DNA of 64,000 nucleotides from an uncultured SAR86 cluster bacterium (lineage in GTDB: Bacteria; Pseudomonadota; Gammaproteobacteria; Magnimaribacterales; D2472): NCBI GenBank assembly GCA_902520725.1, contig CABYPB010000001.1, positions 1 to 64,000 on the forward strand, written 5' to 3'. This document shows, one piece after another, positions 51,923 to 61,522 of the stretch (the first letter of the stretch is position 1; every line of letters begins with the position of its first letter). Under the pieces are notes generated by a model. That model did not search any database. It saw nothing but the letters and a program-made list of their open reading frames with translations, and was not told the origin of the DNA. Position numbers and translations under genes: made by a program.

Positions 51923-53737
51923 TTAGTTCCATCCACATGTTCTATTTTTATTCTGCTCATCTAGCCATTCTTTTAGAGGTGCATAATAATTTAATATTGA
52001 TTTTCCACTTAATTTTCTTGAGCCTGTAAGATTTTCAAAAGCTTCTTGCCACGGCAAACTTTCGCCCATTGCCATAGTCGAAATTATCTTTTCTCCAGCA
52101 ACTTTGTTTCCATATATTGAACATTCATGCAGATAACCATCAAAGTTTATTTCATTACATAAAGCCTCATGAAATTGATATTGCATAATTCTTGCTAAAT
52201 AGTATCTAGTATAAGGGGTATTACCAGGAATATGATATTTTGCTCCTGGATCAAAGTATTCTTCAGATCTTTCTTCGCTTGTACTTATGCCTTGATATTC
52301 TTCTCTTAACTGCCACCAAGATGAATTTAATTGATCTTGTGTTATTTCGCCATTAAAGACACCTGATCTCCATTTATCCAACATTAGCGCCCATGGAACT
52401 ACAACAACTCCCTCTAGAGCTTGTTTCATTAATAAGCCAATTGGGTCTTCTTTGGCAAGATTTGCTTCCTCCTCTGAAATAAAATTTATTTCCTTTAAAT
52501 AATCAGGAGTAATCGATAGTGTCAAGAGATCTCCAAATGCTTCATGGAATCCATCATTTGCGCCCCCCTGAAATAAAGTTGGAAGATGGTTGTATGCTTG
52601 ATAATAAAAAATATGTCCTAATTCGTGATGAATTGTTATAAAGTCCTCTTCATTTTTCTCTATACACATTTTTATTCTTAGATCATTGGTTGTAGGATCT
52701 AGATTCCATGCTGACGCATGACAAACTACTGATCTGTCTCTTGGTTTAACGAATAAAGATCTTTCCCAAAATGTCTCAGGCAAAGATTCAAATCCAATAG
52801 ATAGAAAGAAATCCTCTGCATATTCAACCATTTCAATTTCATCAATTTCTTTTTCTTCAATTATTTTAGTCACATCAATAGAGTTAGAATTTAATTCTTC
52901 TGTGTAAACTAAATCATATATATTTGACCATGACTGTCCCCACATGTTTCCAAGCATATGCACAGGCAATGGCCCAGATTCTGGAATAACTTCATCACCA
53001 TAATGGTCATTTAATTTAGCTCTAACATGACAATGGAGTGCATCATATAAGGGTTTAACTTCTTCCCATACTCGGTCAGTTTCGTCTAAAAAATCATTTG
53101 CTGGCATATCGTATTTACTAAACCAAAGGTCACTTAAACCATCATATCCAAGGTCTTTTGAGCCTTTATTACCAATATCCACCATTCTTAAATAAAGAGG
53201 TTTCATAGGTTTTCCAATTTCATGCCAGCCTTTCCAAGCACTTAATAATTTATCAGGGTCTCTTGATTTATCAATAATCCCTTCAAATGCCTCTAAATCA
53301 AAGCAATTTCCATCTTCATAACAATATTCTCCAGCACCATACATAGCTTCGAGGCTGGTTGTTATTTCAGATAATTCACTTGCTAACTCTTCATCTAATG
53401 GAGGTGGCATAACAAAAGAACTTTTTAAAATGTTTAACATTCTTTTATTTTCTGGGGTTGTTGCTAGATCATTAAAAGCTGAGGCTTGTCTTGAGCGCTC
53501 TAGTGAATTTAGGGTATATCTAGTCCCATAATCTGCAATTATTTTTTGAGAATCATATGTAATAAAATTTGAGCTTATCCACGATGCTGAATATATAACA
53601 GGGCCATTCTTTTTATTTTCTTCCTCTACCATCATCAAAAAGTCTTCTAAATCTTTTGTTTGTTCAGTTTGTTCGCTACCTGGAACACAAGAAGTTACAA
53701 TTATCGATAATAAAGTTATATATAAAAAATTTCTCAT
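51923..53737 (-). CDS. M2-family (ACE-like) dipeptidyl carboxypeptidase lipoprotein
   Basis: A 604-aa zinc peptidase. The N-terminus MRNFLYITLLSIIVTSCVPG is a lipoprotein signal with the lipobox cysteine at residue 17, so it is membrane-anchored in the cell envelope. Zinc site: HHELGHIFYYQAY with the downstream glutamate in FHEAFGDLLTLS. The chloride-regulated ACE fold is supported by MWGQSWSNIYDLV and WALMLDKWRSGVF. It releases C-terminal dipeptides and could feed on marine peptides. It is divergent from efp. Confidence 0.93.
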   Translation of the reverse strand: MRNFLYITLLSIIVTSCVPGSEQTEQTKDLEDFLMMVEEENKKNGPVIYSASWISSNFITYDSQKIIADYGTRYTLNSLERSRQASAFNDLATTPENKRMLNILKSSFVMPPPLDEELASELSEITTSLEAMYGAGEYCYEDGNCFDLEAFEGIIDKSRDPDKLLSAWKGWHEIGKPMKPLYLRMVDIGNKGSKDLGYDGLSDLWFSKYDMPANDFLDETDRVWEEVKPLYDALHCHVRAKLNDHYGDEVIPESGPLPVHMLGNMWGQSWSNIYDLVYTEELNSNSIDVTKIIEEKEIDEIEMVEYAEDFFLSIGFESLPETFWERSLFVKPRDRSVVCHASAWNLDPTTNDLRIKMCIEKNEEDFITIHHELGHIFYYQAYNHLPTLFQGGANDGFHEAFGDLLTLSITPDYLKEINFISEEEANLAKEDPIGLLMKQALEGVVVVPWALMLDKWRSGVFNGEITQDQLNSSWWQLREEYQGISTSEERSEEYFDPGAKYHIPGNTPYTRYYLARIMQYQFHEALCNEINFDGYLHECSIYGNKVAGEKIISTMAMGESLPWQEAFENLTGSRKLSGKSILNYYAPLKEWLDEQNKNRTCGWN

Positions 53738-53779
53738 TTGGATACCTCGCTATTAAAATAACATAAAAATATATTTATT

Positions 53780-54346
53780 ATGAAAATTTCAACAAACCAA
53801 TTTAAAAATGGAACCAAACTCATAATTGATAATGCTCCCTGCTCTATTGTGGAACATGAGTTCCACAAACCAGGAAAAGGACAAGCAGTTATGCGAGTTA
53901 AATATAAAAATCTTTTAACTGGCAATACAAATGATAAAACATTCAAATCTGGAGAAAGTGCTGAAGCTGCTGATATCAATCATGCAGAAATGGAATTTTT
54001 GTATCACGACAATGACTCATGGCATTTTATGAATACAGTAACCTTTGATCAAATTGAAATAAATTCTTCGCAAATGGGAAATGCAAAAAAATTTTTAGTT
54101 GGGCAGGAAGTTTGTGAAATAATTTTATGGGATGGGCAGCCTATTTCTGTCAATCCACCGGCAATCGTTGAATTAAAAATTACAAATGCTGAGCCAGGTG
54201 TTAAAGGTGACACTGTTTCTGGAGCAACTAAGAATGCAACTCTTGAAACTAATATTGAAATTCAAGTGCCATTATTTGTTAACGAGAATGAAATTATAAA
54301 AGTTGATACAAGAGATATGGCCTATGTTGGGAGATCGAAATCTTGA
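53780..54346 (+). CDS. efp: Elongation factor P
   Basis: Rescues ribosomes stalled at polyproline. The 188-aa protein has three beta-barrel domains; KPGKGQ holds the lysine equivalent to E. coli Lys34, which is normally beta-lysylated by EpmA/B (not in window). The second and third domains carry FDQIEINSSQMGNAKKFL and KGDTVSGATKNATLETN. It overlaps argS by 4 bp. Its divergent partner is the M2 peptidase, with a 42-bp gap. Confidence 0.96.
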   Translation: MKISTNQFKNGTKLIIDNAPCSIVEHEFHKPGKGQAVMRVKYKNLLTGNTNDKTFKSGESAEAADINHAEMEFLYHDNDSWHFMNTVTFDQIEINSSQMGNAKKFLVGQEVCEIILWDGQPISVNPPAIVELKITNAEPGVKGDTVSGATKNATLETNIEIQVPLFVNENEIIKVDTRDMAYVGRSKS

Positions 54347-56085
54347 TAAAAACAATCAACCAAAAAATAGAAATATTCATATCGTCACTTGATGAGATTA
54401 ATGATGATTTGGTTAAAACTATTACAAATAAATCTTCAACAACAATTTCTGAAAATTTGAAAAATGGCCACCTTACAACGAATGTATGTATGGTTGCAGC
54501 AAGTTTATTAAAGCTTGATTCAAAAGAGCTAGCTAATAATCTTGAGAAAAATCTTAGCGAATTAGGACTTTATAAAGACGTTAAGGCGGCTGGTCCAGGA
54601 TTCATTAATATTACTCTTCATAGGAAGGATTTTGCTTTAGTTCTTCACCAAATAATTGAAGAAAAACAAAACTTTGGCGAATCAAATATTGGAGACAATA
54701 GAAAAGTCCAAATTGAATTTATATCTGCTAATCCAACAGGCCCTCTGCATGTTGGCCATGGGAGAGGAGCAGCTTATGGAGATGCGATTGGTAGGATATT
54801 ACAAGCAACTGGATCATCTGTTGAAAAAGAATATTACATTAATGATGCGGGTAGACAAATTGATATCCTAACCGCAAGTGTTATTGTAAAAATAATTCAA
54901 AAAGAACTTGATAATTTTTTTCCACAAAATGCATACAAAGGTGCATATATTGAATCTATTGGCAAAGAGTTTACTCTAAAAAATATAGTTAAATATAATG
55001 ATGTTGGGTCTATTCTAAAAGACTTACCCTCAGATCCTGAAGAAGAGATTGATCAGATCATATCTAATCTAAAAAGGTCAGATGAGAAAATATGGCATTT
55101 GGTAAAATCCTTTTCTCTTGAAAGCATAATAAAGTCTATAAAGGATGATCTGAGAGATTTTAATGTTGATTTTGATAGTTGGTTTAATGAGTCTTCCCTT
55201 GGCAAACTTAATGATAATTCCTCTGAAATTTCTAAATCAATAAATAAATTAAAAGATGACGGTATGGCTTATGAAAAAGATGGAGCTGTATGGCTTAATA
55301 CCGATAATAGTGGTGATGATAAACATAGAGTTTTAGTTAGAGATGACGGCAGAGCTACATATTTTGCATCTGATGTTGCTTATCACAAAAATAAAGTCGA
55401 TAGAGGTTACGATGATTTAATAAATGTTTGGGGTGCAGATCATCATGGTTACATTAAAAGAATTGAGGCTTCTATAGATGCCCTAGGCTCAAGTAAAGAA
55501 AAATTAATTGTTAAGCTTGTTCAATTTGCAAATCTATTTAAAGAAGGAAAGAAAGTAAAGATGTCTACCAGAACAGGAGAATTTTTTACTTTAAAAGATT
55601 TGATTGAAGAAATTGGAGCTGATGCTGCAAGATTTTATTATTTATCAAAACAAGCTGACCAACATTTAGATTTTGATTTAGATTTAGCAAAATCAGATAG
55701 TAAAGAAAATATCTTTTATTACATTCAATATGCGCATGCTCGTATATTTTCTCTTGAGAAAAAGTTTAAAGAAATGAATCCAGGATTAGATACCAATATT
55801 GAAGCAATTGAAAAAAATATATACAAAGAATGTGATAACTTAATCCATGAAATATCTAAATATCCAAATGTTGTCAATAAGTCTGCTATTACTCTTCAGC
55901 CTCATCTAATAATTTTCTATTTAAGAGACTTAGCACAGTCATTCCATAGTTTTTACAATGATAATCATGTGCTCTCTGAGTCAAAAGATAATATGCAATC
56001 AATAGTATTTTGTTTATCAGCAGTAAGACAGACAATTTCAAATGGCCTAGAACTTCTGGGTATTAAACCTATGAAAAAAATGTAG
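54343..56085 (+). CDS. argS: Arginyl-tRNA synthetase
   Basis: Charges tRNA-Arg. It has the Add1 N-terminal domain, the HIGH-like motif SANPTGPLHVGHGRG, the DALR-type C-terminal anticodon-binding domain (about 460-580, YIQYAHARIFSL...), and the KMSTRTGEFFTL loop in place of KMSKS. 580 aa is normal. The start is a TTG at 54343 overlapping the efp stop as TTGA. It is followed by the SPOR gene, as in Pseudomonas-type arrangements. Confidence 0.96.
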   Translation: MIKTINQKIEIFISSLDEINDDLVKTITNKSSTTISENLKNGHLTTNVCMVAASLLKLDSKELANNLEKNLSELGLYKDVKAAGPGFINITLHRKDFALVLHQIIEEKQNFGESNIGDNRKVQIEFISANPTGPLHVGHGRGAAYGDAIGRILQATGSSVEKEYYINDAGRQIDILTASVIVKIIQKELDNFFPQNAYKGAYIESIGKEFTLKNIVKYNDVGSILKDLPSDPEEEIDQIISNLKRSDEKIWHLVKSFSLESIIKSIKDDLRDFNVDFDSWFNESSLGKLNDNSSEISKSINKLKDDGMAYEKDGAVWLNTDNSGDDKHRVLVRDDGRATYFASDVAYHKNKVDRGYDDLINVWGADHHGYIKRIEASIDALGSSKEKLIVKLVQFANLFKEGKKVKMSTRTGEFFTLKDLIEEIGADAARFYYLSKQADQHLDFDLDLAKSDSKENIFYYIQYAHARIFSLEKKFKEMNPGLDTNIEAIEKNIYKECDNLIHEISKYPNVVNKSAITLQPHLIIFYLRDLAQSFHSFYNDNHVLSESKDNMQSIVFCLSAVRQTISNGLELLGIKPMKKM

Positions 56086-56089
56086 TGAT

Positions 56090-56623
56090 ATGAAAGATTT
56101 TGCAAACAGAAAAACAGCTAAAAAAGTAAAAAATAAGTCTAGGCGAACATTCAGCTCAAAGAGGCCTAACGCTGACGTAATATCAAATAGTACAATTTTC
56201 TATTTGGTATTAGTGAGTTTTTGCCTTGCTTTTATGTCTTTCTTTTATTTTAAAACTGAAATTTCATCAATAAAGCTAGAAACTGCTGCAAACTCTGTAA
56301 CTATTAATTTTCCTACATCATTAATGGATGACTCTGTATTAATAGAGGAGGAGCAAGAACAAGATTTTTTATCTTGTAAATATTTTGTTCAAGTTGGGGC
56401 TTATGGCAATAAAAAATATGCAATCGAAGCAAAAGATATGCTCAAAATAGACATTCAAAATATTTCTATTAATGAGGTCTATAGTTCTCTTAATCCAGGA
56501 AAGTTACTGAATAGTGTTATATCTGGGCCTTATGAAAATCGATCTGCTGCAAATAATGCAAAAGAAAAAATTACCAGAAAAGGCTTTGATCCTCGAATGA
56601 GAACTATATGCAAACAAATATAG
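56090..56623 (+). CDS. SPOR-domain cell division protein (FtsN-like)
   Basis: A 177-aa bitopic protein: basic cytoplasmic start (NRKTAKKVKNKSRRTFSSKRP), one membrane segment (about 35-53, FYLVLVSFCLAFMSFFYF), and a C-terminal SPOR domain (FVQVGAYGNKKYAIEAKDML ... VISGPYENRSAANNAKEKI) that binds denuded glycan strands at the septum. It is shorter than E. coli FtsN. The position directly after argS matches the FtsN-like gene of several gammaproteobacteria. It overlaps yggS by 16 bp. Confidence 0.85.
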   Translation: MKDFANRKTAKKVKNKSRRTFSSKRPNADVISNSTIFYLVLVSFCLAFMSFFYFKTEISSIKLETAANSVTINFPTSLMDDSVLIEEEQEQDFLSCKYFVQVGAYGNKKYAIEAKDMLKIDIQNISINEVYSSLNPGKLLNSVISGPYENRSAANNAKEKITRKGFDPRMRTICKQI

Positions 56624-57294
56624 ATCAAAATATAAAGGATATTCAAAATAAGATTAAATTAGCTTGTGAGGCTATTAATAAGAGTCCTGACGAAATTACC
56701 CTTATAGCTGTTTCAAAAAAGAAAGAGCATTTTATGATAGAAAGTGCTCTAGAAAATGGGATATATAATTTTGGTGAAAATTATGCTCAAGAGCTTCAGG
56801 AAAAGGTTTCAAAAATTCATTCTGATAATATAATTTGGCATTTTATTGGGCCAATACAATCTAATAAAGTAAAAATAATTGCTAGGAACGCTGACTGGGT
56901 TCATACCCTTTACAGAGAAAAAATAATAAGAAAACTAAATGCGGAATGTGAAGAGATTCAAAAAAAAATTAATGCATGTATTCAGATAAATATTTCATCT
57001 GAAGAAACTAAAAGTGGATGCAGCCCCCATGAAGTTATAGAAATTGCTAAATTGATGAAATCTATGAAAAATATAAATTTACAAGGCATAATGGCTCTCC
57101 CAAAATTAACTGAAAATAAAAGTAAACGAAAAGAAATGATGGATTCAATATTAAAATGCAGTCTTGATCTTCAGGATTTTTTACCTGAGGCTAGATCTAT
57201 TTCATTAGGAACAACATCCGACTTTGAAGACGCAATCATGAATGGTTCTACAATGGTTAGAATTGGTGAGTCTATTTTTGGTAAACGAGTATGA
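56608..57294 (+). CDS. PLP homeostasis protein YggS
   Basis: A 228-aa fold-type III PLP-binding protein that maintains vitamin B6 balance. ITLIAVSKKKEHFMIESAL carries the PLP lysine, FGENYAQEL, WHFIGPIQSNKVKII and MNGSTMVRIGESIFG the phosphate region. It overlaps proC by 4 bp. The yggS-proC-yggT order is shared with many gammaproteobacteria. Confidence 0.94.
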   Translation: MQTNIDQNIKDIQNKIKLACEAINKSPDEITLIAVSKKKEHFMIESALENGIYNFGENYAQELQEKVSKIHSDNIIWHFIGPIQSNKVKIIARNADWVHTLYREKIIRKLNAECEEIQKKINACIQINISSEETKSGCSPHEVIEIAKLMKSMKNINLQGIMALPKLTENKSKRKEMMDSILKCSLDLQDFLPEARSISLGTTSDFEDAIMNGSTMVRIGESIFGKRV

Positions 57295-58082
57295 AAAATA
57301 TTGTTTTGTTCGGTGGCGGCAACATTGCTCAAGCGGTTGTGGAAGGACTAATTAATGCAGACTTTAAAGCTGATAATATATTTTATATTGAAAGGAATTT
57401 AAGAAATCAAAAAGCACTTAAAAAGCTTAAAGTTAAAAATCTCAAAAAAAATGCTTCAATTAAAATCGATTTGTTTATTCTTGCTGTAAAGCCAAAAGAT
57501 GCAATCGATGCCTATAAACAAATACTGAATGAATATAAAGATCCAAAAATTGTAAGTTTTGTAGCTGGAATAAAATCAAAAAAGTATATAAAACTTAATC
57601 AAGATATACAGTTTCTCAGAGCAATGCCAAATACATCTGCAAGATTTAACTTAGGCATTACAGCTATATATAATTCAAGTTTTAGCAAGAATAATCTTGC
57701 TAAGGTATCTAAGCTTTTCAAAAAAATCGGTATTGTTATGAATCTTGATAGTGAAGCAAAAATTGATACATTCACAGGTATGATTGGAAGTGGACCTGCA
57801 TACTTCTTTTATTTATTAAAATCCTATGAAAAGAAATTAATGAGTTTGTGTAATCAAGATAGGAAAAAAGTAAATGCTGTCATGGTTAATCTTATTAAAG
57901 GCGTTGGATTTTCTATTGAAAATAATGATAATCTTGATGAACTAATCGAAGCAGTAGCATCCAAAAAAGGTACAACTGAAGCTGGGCTAAAATCTTTTAA
58001 ATCTGGCAAATTAGATAAGACATTTGAGAAGGGAATTAGTGCTGCAATTAAAAGATCAAAGGAAATTTCTAATGAATTCTAA
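57291..58082 (+). CDS. proC: Pyrroline-5-carboxylate reductase ProC
   Basis: Reduces pyrroline-5-carboxylate to proline with NAD(P)H. VLFGGGNIAQAVVEGLI is the cofactor site and GMIGSGPAYFFYLL, LIKGVGFSI and ASKKGTTEAGLKSFKS mark the conserved C-terminal half. 263 aa is normal. The ATG overlaps the yggS stop and the end overlaps yggT by 11 bp. Confidence 0.95.
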   Translation: MKNIVLFGGGNIAQAVVEGLINADFKADNIFYIERNLRNQKALKKLKVKNLKKNASIKIDLFILAVKPKDAIDAYKQILNEYKDPKIVSFVAGIKSKKYIKLNQDIQFLRAMPNTSARFNLGITAIYNSSFSKNNLAKVSKLFKKIGIVMNLDSEAKIDTFTGMIGSGPAYFFYLLKSYEKKLMSLCNQDRKKVNAVMVNLIKGVGFSIENNDNLDELIEAVASKKGTTEAGLKSFKSGKLDKTFEKGISAAIKRSKEISNEF

Positions 58083-58596
58083 TCTTGAAATAGCTATTCT
58101 TTTATTAAATATAACAAACTATCTTTTTGTATTTTTATTAATTTTCAATCTTCTTAAGGTTAACTATTTCAATCCTATTGTTGCTATTTTTGTAAAAGTC
58201 TATGAACCTATTTCTAAAGTGCTTGGCATATTTCCCAGCCAAGTGATAAACATTTTTATTATTGCAGTGGCTTTAAAACTGCTTTCTTTAATTATTGCTT
58301 TTGGTAGTCAGTATGAAACTTTAACTTTAGTTGGTGTAGCAATAATACAAACTCTCATGATAATGCTAAGGATAATTTTTTTTGGAGTAATCGGGGGTGT
58401 GATTTTAAGCTGGGTTTCTCCAGAAAAATCAAACCCTTTTATAGAGCTGGTTGAAGAGATATCACACAAAACACTATCTCCTGTAAGAAAGTATATTCCT
58501 TCTGCTGGAGGTCTAGATTTCTCGCCACTATTTATTCTCATACTAATAAATCTACTTGAGAGTTTCCTTGCTGATATTTTAAGGTCTATTGTATGA
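58072..58596 (+). CDS. YggT family integral membrane protein
   Basis: A 174-aa protein with four membrane segments in two related YGGT repeats (YNPIVAIFVKVYEPISKVLG-like in the first; SWVSPEKSNPFIELVEEISHKTLSPVRKYIPSAGGLDFSPLFIL in the second). Function unclear; linked to osmotic stress or cell division in some bacteria. The start at 58072 (GGAAATTTCTA upstream) is preferred to the track start inside proC. The stop overlaps the metX ATG (ATGA). Confidence 0.9.
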   Translation: MNSNLEIAILLLNITNYLFVFLLIFNLLKVNYFNPIVAIFVKVYEPISKVLGIFPSQVINIFIIAVALKLLSLIIAFGSQYETLTLVGVAIIQTLMIMLRIIFFGVIGGVILSWVSPEKSNPFIELVEEISHKTLSPVRKYIPSAGGLDFSPLFILILINLLESFLADILRSIV

Positions 58597-59681
58597 AGAC
58601 AAAAACAGAATTGATGTTTTTTACTGATGGAATAGATTTAGAGTCTGGAGACAGACTGGATGCTTTTGAATTAATGGTTGAAAGTTATGGAAAATTGAAT
58701 GAATCAAAATCTAATGCTGTACTAGTTTGTCATGCTTTTTCTGGCAATCATTTCGCTGCAGGAAAAAATGATGATGGCGAGACAGGCTGGTGGAATCAAA
58801 TAATTGGACCTGAAAAGGCAATTGATACAAACAAATTTTTTGTTATATGTTGCAACAACTTAGGTGGGTGTTCAGGTTCTAGTGGTCCAAAAAGTATTAA
58901 CCCCAAAACAAATAAAGCATACGGAAGTAGTTTCCCTCAAGTAAGTGTTTCTGACTGGGTAAACTCGCAAAAAATACTTATGGATAAATTGAATATACCC
59001 TCTTGGGAAATGGTTCTTGGAGGAAGTCTAGGCGGCATGCAAGCTCTTCAATGGTCAATTGCATATCCTGAAAAAATTAAAAAAGCTGGAATCTTTGCAG
59101 CAGCTGCAAAATCAAGTACTCAAAATATTGCAATGAACGAAGTGGCTCGTGAATCAATTAGAAAGGATAAAAATTTTCATGACGGTAACTATATTGAACA
59201 AGGAGTCATTCCTAAAAATGGTATAAAAACTGCAAGGATGTTAGGCCACATTACATATCTATCAGAAAAGCATATGAATTCCAGATTTGGTAGAAAATTT
59301 CAGGATGATGATTCAAAAGTTGATCAAGATGTAGACTTTGAAGTTGAAAATTACTTGCGGTACAAAGGCGAAAAATTTTCAGAAGTTTTTGATGCGAACA
59401 CATACATATTAATGACAAAGGCTATGGACGGATATGACGCTGCAGGAAAGTTAAATGGTCTTGAGAATGCTTTAGAAGGAGTTGCTGCAGAATTATTGAT
59501 CATTGGTTTTTACTCAGACTGGCTATATCCGCCTGAAAGAGGAAAAGAAATACAAATTGCTGCAATGAACAACAATATTAAATCATCTTACGTAGTCTTA
59601 GATGGTGATCATGGACATGACAGTTTCTTGTTTCATAATGATCAATACTCACAAATTATAAGAAAATTTATTCAATCATAA
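58593..59681 (+). CDS. metX: Homoserine O-acyltransferase MetX
   Basis: Acylates homoserine to start methionine synthesis; alpha/beta-hydrolase fold. VCHAFSGNHFAAG, GGCSGSSGPKSINP, the nucleophile elbow GGSLGGMQALQW and DGDHGHDSFLFHNDQ carry the serine, aspartate and histidine. 362 aa. Whether acetyl- or succinyl-CoA is used cannot be read reliably from sequence; metX-metW pairs in gammaproteobacteria often use succinyl-CoA. The stop abuts metW. Confidence 0.94.
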   Translation: MKTKTELMFFTDGIDLESGDRLDAFELMVESYGKLNESKSNAVLVCHAFSGNHFAAGKNDDGETGWWNQIIGPEKAIDTNKFFVICCNNLGGCSGSSGPKSINPKTNKAYGSSFPQVSVSDWVNSQKILMDKLNIPSWEMVLGGSLGGMQALQWSIAYPEKIKKAGIFAAAAKSSTQNIAMNEVARESIRKDKNFHDGNYIEQGVIPKNGIKTARMLGHITYLSEKHMNSRFGRKFQDDDSKVDQDVDFEVENYLRYKGEKFSEVFDANTYILMTKAMDGYDAAGKLNGLENALEGVAAELLIIGFYSDWLYPPERGKEIQIAAMNNNIKSSYVVLDGDHGHDSFLFHNDQYSQIIRKFIQS

Positions 59682-60274
59682 TGGCTAAGAAACTCACAAA
59701 AATTATAACCGCATGGGTCCCTCAAGATAGCAAAGTTATAGATTTTGGTTGTGGAGATGGCTCTTTATTGAAAGAGCTCATAGATTCAAAAAAAATCCTG
59801 GGGTACGGAGTAGAAATTAACAATAAAAAAATTGAAGAATGCATAGCTAAAGGTGTTCCAGTTATAAAACAAGATATTGACAAAGGCTTGCATGAATTTG
59901 AATCATCAAATTTTGATATCTCAATAATGGCAAGGTCTATTCAGTGTCTTAAAGATCCAAGTCTTGCTTTAAATAGAATGCTCAAGCTTTCAAAAAGATG
60001 TGTCGTAACTCTTCCAAATCTTGGATATTGGAAATGTAGAATAAATTTAGCATCTGGCAAAATGCCAGTTACGCCAGAGCTGCCTTCAAGTTGGCATGAA
60101 ACTGAAAATATTCACCTATGCACAATTAAAGATTTTGAAAGTCTTTGTAAGGAAGAAGACATTAAAATTAAAGACAAGGTATTCTTAAACTCGAAAGGAA
60201 AACAAAGTAAGGTCGTTTCAATCAGCCCTAACCTTCTTGCGACTGAGGGAGTTTATTTGCTTGAAAAGGAATAA
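59681..60274 (+). CDS. metW: Methionine biosynthesis protein MetW
   Basis: A 197-aa methyltransferase-fold protein that works with MetX. VIDFGCGDGSLLKEL is the SAM-like motif I, SIMARSIQCLKDPSLALNRMLKLSKRCVVTLPNLGYWKCR and LPSSWHETENIHLCTIKDFE match MetW. It likely stabilises or activates MetX rather than methylating a substrate. It starts immediately after metX and ends within the rdgB start region. Confidence 0.93.
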   Translation: MAKKLTKIITAWVPQDSKVIDFGCGDGSLLKELIDSKKILGYGVEINNKKIEECIAKGVPVIKQDIDKGLHEFESSNFDISIMARSIQCLKDPSLALNRMLKLSKRCVVTLPNLGYWKCRINLASGKMPVTPELPSSWHETENIHLCTIKDFESLCKEEDIKIKDKVFLNSKGKQSKVVSISPNLLATEGVYLLEKE

Positions 60275-60860
60275 AGAGATCTTAGTAGCAACTTCTAATA
60301 TTGGTAAAGTTAAAGAATTTAATAAGCTATTTGATGGTCATCAATTGTTTTGTTTAAAAGATTTAGATATAGAAGATGCAATAGAAAATGGTTCTTCATT
60401 TCTTGAAAATGCCCTGATTAAGGCCAAGCATGGAGCGGCTAAATCTGGAAAATATACTATTGCAGATGATTCTGGTCTTGTTGTTCCTGGATTAAACTGT
60501 GAACCTGGAATTTACTCTGCAAGATATGCCGGAAATCATGCAAGTGATAAAGATAATAGAGATAAGATAATCGATAAGTTAAATGAACTTAAATTAGAAG
60601 AACTTGATGCTTATTATGTTTGTGTTTTAGTTGGTATTAAGAGTCATGATGATCCAATGCCCATTATTGCTCAGGGTGAAATTCATGGGAAGGTATCTAT
60701 TAGTAGTTCGGGCGAGGGTGGTTTTGGTTATGATAAGATCTTTTATCCTGAAAATTATGACTGCTCAATGGCTTCCATAGAAGCTTCGATTAAAAATAAA
60801 ATTAGCCATAGAGCGATAGCTTCTGAAAAATTATTAGCTTTGTATAAAAAAAGTTACTAA
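60261..60860 (+). CDS. rdgB: dITP/XTP pyrophosphatase RdgB (HAM1)
   Basis: Hydrolyses non-canonical purine triphosphates. ILVATSNIGKVKEFNKLF opens the fold, FLENALIKAKHGAAKSGKYTIADDSGLVVPGL and GYDKIFYPENY complete the site. I place the start at TTG 60261, giving 199 aa, with GAGGGAG 10 bp upstream and a 14-bp overlap with metW; the track start at 60237 adds eight residues. It is convergent with trmB (4-bp overlap). Confidence 0.94.
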   Translation: MKRNKEILVATSNIGKVKEFNKLFDGHQLFCLKDLDIEDAIENGSSFLENALIKAKHGAAKSGKYTIADDSGLVVPGLNCEPGIYSARYAGNHASDKDNRDKIIDKLNELKLEELDAYYVCVLVGIKSHDDPMPIIAQGEIHGKVSISSSGEGGFGYDKIFYPENYDCSMASIEASIKNKISHRAIASEKLLALYKKSY

Positions 60861-61507
60861 TCTTTTTTCTGAAAATTAAACTCAAAGATTTCTCTACCTT
60901 CATCTTTCCCTCTTTGTTCAAATTTTGTTAGGGACTCTTTTTGTATGAAGAAATCCTTAGATGATTCAAAAAGAGTGCTTTGATCTAAAGTTTCTTTAAT
61001 GTTTTCTGCATAATCTGCCCAATCAGTTGAAATATAAAGATTTCCATCAGCCTTTATTGAATTGTGAAGTAATTTGAGAAAATCAGCATTAATTAGTCTT
61101 CTTTTATGATGTCTTTCCTTTGGCCAAGGGTCAGGGCATATGATCTTTACGGCATCGAAAATTTGTTTATCTTTGTTTTCATCAAGCAAAATTCTGATGT
61201 CATCTGGAAAAATTTTAATGTTGCTGATTTCTTCTTTTTGAATGTTTCCTATTAGAGTACCAATTCCTGACATATATACTTCTGAGCCAATAAACAATAC
61301 TTCTGGATTATTTATGGCTTGAAAAAAAAGGTGCTCAGCATTACCAAAGCCAATTTCTAAACAACAATGTAAAAATTTAGATAAATGGAACTCAATATCA
61401 TCAAGGGTATTTATAGAGTAATCAGATAATGATTTTAAATTTTCTTCTTGATTGTTGGTTATTCGCCCTCTTCTTTTCACGAAAGACGGCAAGAATTTAA
61501 GGCGCAT
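60857..61507 (-). CDS. trmB: tRNA (guanine-N7-)-methyltransferase TrmB
   Basis: Methylates G46 of tRNA. PSFVKRRGRITNNQEENL opens the family pattern, LEIGFGNAEHLFFQAIN is the SAM site, CPDPWPKERHHKRRLINADFL the catalytic block, and the C-terminus SLTKFEQRGKDEGREIFEFNF is typical. 216 aa is a little short of E. coli (239). It follows rpoH on the same strand with a 15-bp gap. Confidence 0.94.
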   Translation of the reverse strand: MRLKFLPSFVKRRGRITNNQEENLKSLSDYSINTLDDIEFHLSKFLHCCLEIGFGNAEHLFFQAINNPEVLFIGSEVYMSGIGTLIGNIQKEEISNIKIFPDDIRILLDENKDKQIFDAVKIICPDPWPKERHHKRRLINADFLKLLHNSIKADGNLYISTDWADYAENIKETLDQSTLFESSKDFFIQKESLTKFEQRGKDEGREIFEFNFQKKD

Positions 61508-61522
61508 TAATTATATTTGAAT

